DNA from: an uncultured Fidelibacterota bacterium | GTDB lineage: Bacteria > Marinisomatota > Marinisomatia > Marinisomatales > UBA1611 | Assembly: GCA_913043185.1 (NCBI GenBank) | Contig: CAJWMI010000042.1 | Span: 1 to 15,880 of the forward strand | DNA: 15,880 bases | Direction: 5' to 3' | Shown here: positions 6,695-12,764 of the stretch, one piece after another | Layout of the letters: each line of letters opens with the position of its first letter | How positions within the stretch are numbered: the stretch's first letter is position 1 | Notes under the pieces: generated by a model | The model's input: the letters and a program-made list of their open reading frames with translations, nothing else | Told to the model about the DNA's origin: nothing | The model's database searches: none | Program-made: the position numbers and the translations under genes

Positions 6695-7168
6695 CTAGTG
6701 CTCGGTAAATCTTATATAGTCAATACCTGAAACGTGACAATTATAGCATGATGATACTGACCCTGCTTTATTAACATCGCCATTAGTATCAAAGGAAGCC
6801 CAAAACCAATCTCCATGATCTGGATCAAAGCCCTCAATTTTTTTCATGACTGTTACAGTGTTTATACTTGAACCATCACTGGAAGCATAGCCCTCTTTTA
6901 CACAGATTGAACCGTAAGGCAGTTCTGAGCTTATACTATCTTCAAACGAAGGTAAGGCCTGCGTATTTAACCAGATCTGTACAAAGTTTCCATGTGTTCC
7001 ATCAAGCGATGCTTTGATTCCTGCCCAATCAACTGATTGACCCCAGTCTGAGTAGCCCTGTATTTCTTGCCAGATATCTTCAGCGGTTATCTCATCTTGG
7101 CTTTTTCCTTCATCTTTTTCACAGCCAATAAATATAGATAATACAATTACTAGGTATAGTTTTTTCAT
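6695..7168 (-). CDS. cytochrome P460/cytochrome c'-beta-like lipoprotein
   Basis: The 157-aa protein begins with a lipoprotein signal peptide whose lipobox ends at Cys16 (FIGC), so it is a membrane-anchored periplasmic protein. The mature part has P460-family features in order: LPYGSICVKEGYA (83-95), TVTVMKKIEGFDPDHGDWFWASFDTNG (104-130) and the haem site CYNCH (141-145) close to the C-terminus. Cytochromes P460 oxidise hydroxylamine with a lysine-crosslinked haem. The related cytochromes c'-beta lack the crosslink and bind NO. Lys91 or Lys109 could be the crosslinking residue, which I cannot settle without a structure-guided alignment. The role is therefore hydroxylamine/NO detoxification or sensing. 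ATG 7168 has GGAG at a good distance upstream. The gene lies downstream of yidD on the same strand, 72 bp apart. Confidence 0.82.
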   Translation of the reverse strand: MKKLYLVIVLSIFIGCEKDEGKSQDEITAEDIWQEIQGYSDWGQSVDWAGIKASLDGTHGNFVQIWLNTQALPSFEDSISSELPYGSICVKEGYASSDGSSINTVTVMKKIEGFDPDHGDWFWASFDTNGDVNKAGSVSSCYNCHVSGIDYIRFTEH

Positions 7169-7171
7169 GTG

Positions 7172-7189
7172 TAAATCTCCAAAGATTTA
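7172..7189 (-). promoter_or_regulatory. perfect 7-bp hairpin overlapping the SD of the P460-like gene
   Basis: TAAATCT and AGATTTA form a perfect inverted repeat around a 4-nt loop. On the mRNA the loop is TTGG and the GGAG ribosome site is split between loop and stem, 3 nt before the ATG at 7168. This could modulate ribosome access. The stem is AT-rich and may be fortuitous. Confidence 0.35.
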
Positions 7190-7240
7190 GATTAATTCCA
7201 CTGAAATGTAATAAGACTTCAGAGTGCAATATAGAGTAAA

Positions 7241-7483
7241 TTATTTTTTTTTCTTTACAGGAACAGGGTCTTCGCCATGGGTACCCCACCAAGGGTTACA
7301 TCGGATTATTCTCTTTGATGCAAGCCAGGTTCCTTTAAACACTCCCCACTCATCAATTGCCTGAATCGCATAGTTAGAGCAGGTAGGGATATGCGCGCAA
7401 TTTTGGCCTAAGAAAGGCGACAAGGTTATCTGATATATACGAATTGGGATGATAAATAGTTTTGAAAATACTTTACTAAGCAT
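7241..7483 (-). CDS. yidD: membrane protein insertion efficiency factor YidD
   Basis: The 80-aa product matches the YidD family: an amphipathic N-terminal helix, [13 protein letters not shown] (14-26), then [11 protein letters not shown] (33-43), the basic helix [10 protein letters not shown] (56-65), and a C-terminal EDPVP (71-75). YidD is a small cytoplasmic-face membrane protein that helps YidC insert inner-membrane proteins. The invariant cysteines Cys29, Cys35 and Cys62 are present. The usual CRF before PxCS reads CAH here. The gene lies outside the common rpmH-rnpA-yidD-yidC cluster: its neighbours are a P460-like lipoprotein and, divergently, cysS. No SD precedes ATG 7483. Length is normal. 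Confidence 0.95.
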   Translation of the reverse strand: MLSKVFSKLFIIPIRIYQITLSPFLGQNCAHIPTCSNYAIQAIDEWGVFKGTWLASKRIIRCNPWWGTHGEDPVPVKKKK

Positions 7484-7503
7484 TAGTTAAAATTCTTGTA
7501 ATT

Positions 7504-7530
7504 TTACATAGATTAATGATCTAAATGTAA
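7504..7530. promoter_or_regulatory. imperfect inverted repeat in the yidD-cysS divergent spacer
   Basis: TTACAT-AGAT at 7504-7513 and ATCT-aa-ATGTAA at 7519-7530 form a 6+4 bp inverted repeat with a 2-nt bulge. It lies 21 bp from the yidD start and 70 bp from the cysS start. It could be an operator or part of the yidD 5' UTR. No known binding site is recognised. Confidence 0.25.
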
Positions 7531-7585
7531 CTCGCATGGTTCAATTGTTTCATTTCAATAATTATTTAAGCACTATTATGTCTTT

Positions 7586-7594
7586 TGCTATAAT
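7586..7594 (+). promoter_or_regulatory. candidate extended -10 promoter giving leaderless cysS mRNA
   Basis: TGCTATAAT at 7586-7594 is an extended -10 element (TGn plus a perfect TATAAT). The last T is 5 nt before the cysS ATG at 7600, so transcription would start at or next to the A of the start codon. There is no SD upstream and no good -35, which fits an extended -10 promoter feeding a leaderless message. Confidence 0.5.
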
Positions 7595-7599
7595 CTGAT

Positions 7600-8994
7600 A
7601 TGGCTCGGCTGAGATTATATAACTCTCTTACTAATAAGAAAGAGGATTTTTCACCAATTGATCCAGACCATGTGCGTGTATATACCTGCGGACCAACGGT
7701 TTATAACTACGCACATATTGGTAACGCTCGTCCGCCACTTGTTTCTGATATTCTTATAAGGCTGCTTAGATATCTGTACCCTAGAGTAACATATGTCTCA
7801 AACATTACAGACATTGATGATAAAATAATAAACGCGGCAAAAGAGCAAGATATTCCTATTAGTGAGCTAACAAAAAAGTATGAAAATATATATAATGATA
7901 ATCTTAAAGAACTTGGCATATACCCACCAGATGTGCAGCCTAAGGCAACAGAACATATCGAAGAGATGATAAAACAAATTGAGGCTCTTATAAATAATGG
8001 ACATGCATATGAGGCAGAGTCACATGTGCTCTATAGCGTAAATACTTTTCCTAGGTATGGGACGCTGTCTGGAAGGGACAAAGAGGAGCAGATCGCCGGA
8101 AGTAGGGTAGAGGTTGCTCCTTACAAAAAAGATCCAACAGACTTTGTGCTTTGGAAACCGAGCAATAAGGATCAACCTGGTTGGGACTCTCCCTGGGGAT
8201 TTGGTCGTCCTGGGTGGCACCTTGAGTGTTCCGCTATGTCCGAAAAAACACTTGGTGTCCCTTTTGATATTCACTCCGGTGGACAAGATCTTATTTTTCC
8301 ACATCATGAGAATGAGCTTGCACAATGCTGTGGGGTGCATAATAAAACAGATGACGTTACTTCTTATGCGAGATACTGGATACATAATGGTATGCTCAAG
8401 TTTGATGGGGATAAGATGTCTAAGTCTCTTGGCAATATACGATTTATAAATGATTTGATTAATGAGCATAAGGGGGAGACCTTAAGGCTGGTTCTACTAT
8501 CAACCCAATATCGTCAACCGCTTAACTGGTCTCCCAAAACGATTCAACAGGCTCAAAAAACCCTGGACAGATTATACCGCATCTTAAAAAAGGTTGATGG
8601 TTCTTTAGACTTGCAAGAGGCTGAGCCAACCAAAAAAATAATTGACGCATTGTGCGATGACTTAAACACACCTGAAGCCTTGGGCCAGTTAAACATTCTA
8701 ATTAACAGCCTCCAGGATGCGGATGAAGCCCAGAGAAAAGAAATCATGCCGAAAATATATTCCAGCGCAAGAATGCTTGGTATACTTCAGCATGACCCAG
8801 ACAGTTGGCTAGGTTATACTAAAGTTGATAATGGTAAAGATACAGAAAAAATAGAGCAGATGATCGAAGAAAGAAATAACTGTAGAAATAATAAAAACTT
8901 TGAACAGGCGGATAAGATCAGAGACGAGTTAAAGTCAATGGGAATAGATATTGAAGATACGCCTGATGGAACTATCTGGCGTAATGAGGAATAG
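7600..8994 (+). CDS. cysS: cysteine--tRNA ligase
   Basis: This is a full-length 464-aa class I aminoacyl-tRNA synthetase that charges tRNA-Cys in the cytoplasm. Visible motifs are TCGPTVYNYAHIGNARP with zinc-ligand Cys30 and the HIGN signature (39-42), Cys210 in HLECSAMS, His235 and Glu239 in FPHHENE completing the zinc site, and KMSKS at 272-276. The C-terminal part carries the DALR-type helical domain (DALCDDLNTPEAL) and the small anticodon-binding end. The N-terminus MARLRLYNSLTNKKEDF matches the family start exactly, which fixes ATG 7600 despite the absence of an SD. It is a single-gene unit, divergent from yidD and convergent with the HIT gene. Confidence 0.98.
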   Translation: MARLRLYNSLTNKKEDFSPIDPDHVRVYTCGPTVYNYAHIGNARPPLVSDILIRLLRYLYPRVTYVSNITDIDDKIINAAKEQDIPISELTKKYENIYNDNLKELGIYPPDVQPKATEHIEEMIKQIEALINNGHAYEAESHVLYSVNTFPRYGTLSGRDKEEQIAGSRVEVAPYKKDPTDFVLWKPSNKDQPGWDSPWGFGRPGWHLECSAMSEKTLGVPFDIHSGGQDLIFPHHENELAQCCGVHNKTDDVTSYARYWIHNGMLKFDGDKMSKSLGNIRFINDLINEHKGETLRLVLLSTQYRQPLNWSPKTIQQAQKTLDRLYRILKKVDGSLDLQEAEPTKKIIDALCDDLNTPEALGQLNILINSLQDADEAQRKEIMPKIYSSARMLGILQHDPDSWLGYTKVDNGKDTEKIEQMIEERNNCRNNKNFEQADKIRDELKSMGIDIEDTPDGTIWRNEE

Positions 8995-9012
8995 GTTGCA
9001 ATGTAAATGATA

Positions 9013-9025
9013 GCTTGGATCAAGC
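9013..9025. terminator. weak hairpin between convergent cysS and HIT genes
   Basis: GCTTG (9013-9017) and CAAGC (9021-9025) form a 5-bp stem with a 3-nt loop in the 34-bp gap between the two convergent stops. It has no clear U tract on either strand. It might serve both genes, but support is thin. Confidence 0.3.
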
Positions 9026-9028
9026 GAT

Positions 9029-9370
9029 TTAACCAGGTGGCCAGTTCATTTGTCTCCCCCCTAATACGTGCAGGTGAATGTGATAAACCGTTTGTGCACC
9101 GTGGTCATTACAATTAAATACAGTACGGTATCCATCATCTGAAATACCTTCTTTTTTTGCCAGGTCTTTTGCAACGATAAATAATTCTCCTATTAGATCT
9201 TTATCTGTATCATCTATATCGTTTAATGTTCTGATTTCTTTTTTAGGTATCACAAGAAAATGAATAGGGGCCTGAGGATTAATATCTCGAAATGCTAAAA
9301 CATTTTGATTCTCAAATAATATATCTGCGGGTATTTCTTTGTTAATTATTTTTGTAAATATTGTGCTCAT
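9029..9370 (-). CDS. HIT family nucleotide hydrolase, HINT1 type
   Basis: The 113-aa protein is a HINT-branch histidine-triad hydrolase. The triad is HIHLH at 97-101, with His99 the expected nucleophile. The N-terminus [15 protein letters not shown], the middle [16 protein letters not shown] and the C-terminus [11 protein letters not shown] follow eukaryotic HINT1 closely. These cytoplasmic enzymes hydrolyse nucleoside phosphoramidates and acyl-adenylates, including aminoacyl-AMP made by tRNA synthetases. The start is ATG 9370: GAGGAT sits 7 nt upstream of it. A TTG at 9385 also opens the frame but lies across that SD and is not used here. It is convergent with cysS. Confidence 0.95.
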   Translation of the reverse strand: MSTIFTKIINKEIPADILFENQNVLAFRDINPQAPIHFLVIPKKEIRTLNDIDDTDKDLIGELFIVAKDLAKKEGISDDGYRTVFNCNDHGAQTVYHIHLHVLGGRQMNWPPG

Positions 9371-9471
9371 AGTTTTTATCCTCAAGAGGTTTTCTTTTTT
9401 TGTATTCTAGACGGAAGTCTATAACTCAATTTGAAAACAAAAAAGATTATTTAATAAATGAAGTTGACTTA

Positions 9472-9491
9472 AGAGTCTATTAAATGACTCT
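9472..9491 (-). terminator. possible hairpin terminator after the DUF6580 gene
   Basis: AGAGTC (9472-9477) and GACTCT (9486-9491) form a 6-bp stem with an 8-nt AT loop. It lies 12 bp beyond the minus-strand stop at 9504. The following minus-strand sequence has only scattered T residues, so termination would be weak. A nearby third copy of the GACT half-site (9466-9469) allows alternative pairing. Confidence 0.3.
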
Positions 9492-9503
9492 ATAAGCAAG
9501 AGT

Positions 9504-10079
9504 TTATGAATATTTTAGTGGTTTTATCTTTAGTGAAGAGTATTCTACTTGTAATAAATAGTATGTGCCAAATAAGACAGTAGTAAATAAAACATCGCTT
9601 ATGATAGTATTATGTATAAATGGGACTCCGGCTGCATAACAAGTAATAAGTCCACCAAAATTTTTTGGGTACATTGTACCACCTGCCCAGACTCCAAAGT
9701 TCGAAACTAAAAAGAAAATTCCGCTAGAGCTTATCATACCACCAAACATTTTTGTTAGAGATATACCTCTATTAAAAATAAATAGACCAGCAAAAATTAT
9801 TAGTATGTATGATATATACTGCCAATAAAATCCACTATAAAACCAAACAAAGTTTGAGCTGGAAATACTGTAAACATAATTATTGATCACTAGATCACTG
9901 ATCCAAATTCCAATAAGGGGAATAAAAAAGGCTTGCCATTTTTTTGCAAAATGTGCTGCTCCAAAGAGACCTATTGCAGCCATTGGAGAAAAATTTGGTG
10001 GATGGGGCATAATTCTGGTAAAAGCAGCCAGTAAAATAATTATAGAAAGGACGCCGGTTTGTAGATTTAGTTTTTTCAC
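9504..10079 (-). CDS. DUF6580-type integral membrane protein
   Basis: The 191-aa protein has about five to six membrane helices. Its pattern matches the DUF6580 family: RIMPHPPNFSPMAAIGLFGAA (22-42), PLIGIWISDLVINN (54-67), SSGIFFLVSNFGVWAGG (117-133), a Tyr-Pro turn, then GLITCYAAGVPFIHNTIISD (142-161). The family resembles substrate-binding S components of ECF-type transporters, but no substrate or partner is established, and none of the neighbouring genes is an ECF EcfT/A subunit. The start at 10079 is GTG without an SD. I see no better in-frame choice upstream of the MPHPPN motif. The gene is divergent from natA across a 182-bp spacer. Confidence 0.82.
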   Translation of the reverse strand: MKKLNLQTGVLSIIILLAAFTRIMPHPPNFSPMAAIGLFGAAHFAKKWQAFFIPLIGIWISDLVINNYVYSISSSNFVWFYSGFYWQYISYILIIFAGLFIFNRGISLTKMFGGMISSSGIFFLVSNFGVWAGGTMYPKNFGGLITCYAAGVPFIHNTIISDVLFTTVLFGTYYLLQVEYSSLKIKPLKYS

Positions 10080-10083
10080 AATT

Positions 10084-10106
10084 ATCTGTTAAAAATTGAA
10101 ACAGAT
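10084..10106 (-). promoter_or_regulatory. inverted repeat just upstream of the DUF6580 start
   Basis: ATCTGTT (10084-10090) and AACAGAT (10100-10106) are perfect 7-bp arms separated by 9 bp, starting 5 bp upstream of the GTG at 10079. It could be an operator or a hairpin in the 5' UTR. The rest of the divergent spacer to 10261 is AT-rich, with TATAAT-like words (10163-10168, 10182-10187) but no clear -35. Confidence 0.3.
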
Positions 10107-10261
10107 TTTATGTCTTCATGACCATATGAGTCTATACAAAATAACTAATTTTATGAAAATATTATAATTACCGGATTGTTATATAATATTTCTTCATATC
10201 AGTATGATTATAATTAACTTTTATTTTCACATTTATAGAATATTCCATATCTTATTGAATA

Positions 10262-11032
10262 ATGATTGAATTATCGGACGTCACAAAAGTATTTAGCCTC
10301 ACAAAAGACCAGAGAAAAATTGTTGGCAGCTCTGAACTTCGACCAAAATTATTTACAGCTGTTGATTCTGTAACTTTTAAATGTGACTCTGGTAAAGTAT
10401 TTGCCTTGATCGGGCCGAATGGATCAGGGAAGACGACAACGCTTAGAATGATTTCTACAATGATGTCGCCAACCTCTGGCATAATTAATATAAATGGAAA
10501 TAATACATCCGAAGATGGGCGCTTAGCTAGAAAATCGATAGGTTTTATGACAAATCAGACAGCTCTCTATGATCGTCTAAGCCCTTATGAAATGGTAAAA
10601 TATTTTGCAGATCTAAATAGTATGGACAAGGATGCTTTTGATCAAAGATGTAAAGATATCTTTGACCGTCTAGATATGAACTCATTTGCGAATAAAAGAA
10701 TTGGAACACTTAGCTCTGGCATGAAACAGAAAACATCTATCGCACGGACCATCATTCATGATCCTGATATTATTGTTTTTGATGAGCCTACAACGGGCCT
10801 TGATGTAATGACATCAAGGGCAATAATCGAACTAATAAGAAATTCAAAAGAGGAAAAGAAAACAATTATTTTTTCATCGCACCGAATGGAAGAGGTAAAA
10901 ACATTAGCAGATGACATTGGAGTTATATACAATGGTAAAATGATTTTTTCTGGTTCTAAATCTGATTTTGATGCAGAAATGGAATCTACTAGTTATGATG
11001 ATACGCTAATTAATCTAATTGAGAACGCATGA
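10262..11032 (+). CDS. natA: ABC transporter ATP-binding subunit, NatA type
   Basis: The 256-aa ATPase carries a Walker A motif GPNGSGKT (51-58), a Q-loop region around Gln99, the signature LSSGMKQ (150-156), a Walker B motif IIVFDEP (170-176) and the switch His207. The first residues and the FTAVDSVTFKCDSG lead-in (31-44) are those of the NatA/YhaQ branch of ABC-2 exporters. The protein powers the permease encoded next. NatAB of Bacillus exports sodium ions, but substrates of relatives vary, so the sodium role is family-based inference. It starts at ATG 10262 without an SD and overlaps natB by 4 nt (ATGA), so the two are co-translated. Confidence 0.9.
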   Translation: MIELSDVTKVFSLTKDQRKIVGSSELRPKLFTAVDSVTFKCDSGKVFALIGPNGSGKTTTLRMISTMMSPTSGIININGNNTSEDGRLARKSIGFMTNQTALYDRLSPYEMVKYFADLNSMDKDAFDQRCKDIFDRLDMNSFANKRIGTLSSGMKQKTSIARTIIHDPDIIVFDEPTTGLDVMTSRAIIELIRNSKEEKKTIIFSSHRMEEVKTLADDIGVIYNGKMIFSGSKSDFDAEMESTSYDDTLINLIENA

Positions 11033-12222
11033 ACATAATTTTTTCTATTTTTAAAAAGGAACTCACTGATGTCTTAAGAGATAGAAGAACACTCTTTTTT
11101 ATGATTGTTATTCCAGTAATTGTCATGCCTCTAATATTAATTGGATCAATAAAGTTTCAGGAATACCAAAGCAAGAAGTCTGATGAAAAAGTATTGAATA
11201 TTGGTCTAATCAATAAAACTAGTGATTCACAAATAAGAGACTATCTGTTGGACCAAAAAGGTGTATATCTGGTGGAAGATATTGATCTAGACAGTCTGGA
11301 GCTAGGAATAAAAAATGATTCCCTCCAAGGCGGGCTTTACATACACAAAAATTTCATTAATGACATATCTGCGAATGGAATGGGAGAGGTTGAGGTCTAT
11401 TATAAATCCTCAGACCTAATGAGCAAAGCGAAGAATAGAATATATAATGCATTAGATATTTATAAGAATGAGGTCGTCTCTGAAAGGTTATCAGAGTTCA
11501 ATGTTGATAAAGGTTTACTAGAGCCACTAGATATAATTAACAAAGATATGTCAACAAAAAAAGAGACGATAGGCAAAGCAGTTGGTGGGCTTATACCATA
11601 TATGCTCGTCATTTTTATATTTCTAGGTGCGATGTATCCTGCTATTGACCTAGGCGCGGGTGAAAAGGAAAGAGGGTCGCTCGAGACATTACTCTCTTCT
11701 CCAGCAACAAAGTTTGAGATTACGGTTGGTAAGCTAATGGTAGTGTCTCTTGCTGGTATGGTCTCTGGTTTGATATCTGTTGTCGGAATTTCTGCGCCAA
11801 TTTATTTATTAGGTAATATTCCAGATCAAATAAAATCAACAGTCCTTGAAATCATCAGTCCGTTTATAATTGTTTCCGTTATTATACTAATGATACCGAT
11901 AGCTATATTTTTTGCTTCAATGCTTCTTTCAATTTCTTTTTATGCAAGATCATTCAAGGAAGCACAGAGCCTTATGGGGCCGCTCAATATAGTCATTATT
12001 GTCCCATTGATGTTAACACTAGGCCCTGGTATTGAGATAGACCATATAACAGCGTTGATACCACTGATTAATGTTGGTCTTTTAACCAAAGAAATTTTAG
12101 CAGGTTCTGCCCAGCCTATTTATTTTATTGAAACCTTATCTTCGCTTTTATTTTTTGCTGCTATCGGAATTAGATTCTCTGTATACTGGTTTAACAAAGA
12201 AAATACGATTTTTAGGGTCTAG
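11029..12222 (+). CDS. natB: ABC-2 type permease, NatB type
   Basis: This 397-aa membrane protein has the NatB/ABC-2 layout. A cytoplasmic start with FKKELTDVLRDRRTLFFMI (8-26) leads into the first helix. A large extracytoplasmic domain follows (about 40-180, including a QGGLYIHKNF turn), then five or so helices. The conserved loop GAGEKERGSLETLLSSPATK contains the Glu-Arg-Gly coupling region that faces the ATPase. It forms the membrane channel of the exporter with NatA. Length is typical. The overlapping ATGA start and the divergent spacer before natA make natA-natB one operon. The following secreted protein may belong to it. Confidence 0.9.
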   Translation: MNIIFSIFKKELTDVLRDRRTLFFMIVIPVIVMPLILIGSIKFQEYQSKKSDEKVLNIGLINKTSDSQIRDYLLDQKGVYLVEDIDLDSLELGIKNDSLQGGLYIHKNFINDISANGMGEVEVYYKSSDLMSKAKNRIYNALDIYKNEVVSERLSEFNVDKGLLEPLDIINKDMSTKKETIGKAVGGLIPYMLVIFIFLGAMYPAIDLGAGEKERGSLETLLSSPATKFEITVGKLMVVSLAGMVSGLISVVGISAPIYLLGNIPDQIKSTVLEIISPFIIVSVIILMIPIAIFFASMLLSISFYARSFKEAQSLMGPLNIVIIVPLMLTLGPGIEIDHITALIPLINVGLLTKEILAGSAQPIYFIETLSSLLFFAAIGIRFSVYWFNKENTIFRV

Positions 12223-12254
12223 CATTATTACCATATTATTAAAGGAGTCTAGAT

Positions 12255-12740
12255 ATGATAAATAAACACTTATTTATTTTATTAGTCAATTTATTCGCAC
12301 TTGCCTATCCACAAACAATAAATATTGAAGGTAAAAAATTAAACATTGGTATGAACAAAAGTATTGCCTTAGATATTATGCATGAATTTTTTGACCAAAA
12401 AGATCATGATTCTAGCGCTGATGACTTTTGGCTTCAAAGCGATGATAAAATTATCGGGACGATAGGTTTTAAAGATGATAAACTGAATTATGTAACAACA
12501 GACTGGGATAAGGATATAGATTATTTGGACTCAATTGAACTTTTTAACACTCTGTTCAGTGTATTGAAAAATACTTTTGGACCAAATTATGGTGGAGATA
12601 TTATTCTTGAATTAAAAGAGGTTCAAGATACTAACCTTGAAAAACTTGTGATAAATATGTATTCGAAAGATGGCCGCAGTGTCCGCATTAACCGTAACAA
12701 CATTAACCTAGATATTCGTCAGGCAGCACAAAAACTTTAG
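12255..12740 (+). CDS. secreted protein of unknown function
   Basis: This 161-aa protein has a signal peptide (1-20, ending ALAYPQ) and a strong SD (AAAGGAG, about 12240-12247) before ATG 12255. I do not recognise a family. The mature part opens with a beta hairpin and an amphipathic helix, INIEGKKLNIGMNKSIALDI. The pattern 'LxIGMxxxxAL' resembles the start of SmpA/BLIP-like or PepSY-sized folds. It continues with DDKIIGTIGFKDDKLNYVTTDW, and its C-terminal strands end in NNINLDIRQA. There are no cysteines, so it is not a lipoprotein. It lies 32 bp after natB on the same strand, so it may be read from the natAB message. It converges on the S9 peptidase with a 24-bp gap. Confidence 0.7.
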   Translation: MINKHLFILLVNLFALAYPQTINIEGKKLNIGMNKSIALDIMHEFFDQKDHDSSADDFWLQSDDKIIGTIGFKDDKLNYVTTDWDKDIDYLDSIELFNTLFSVLKNTFGPNYGGDIILELKEVQDTNLEKLVINMYSKDGRSVRINRNNINLDIRQAAQKL

Positions 12741-12764
12741 TATAATTACCTTAGAATAAGCTGG

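Noticed and set aside
8020..8469. 149-codon open frame on the minus strand inside cysS (and a 111-codon frame on the plus strand at 8114-8449)
   Set aside because: Both lie fully within the conserved HIGH-to-KMSKS part of cysS, have no start signals, and read like antisense or shifted shadows.
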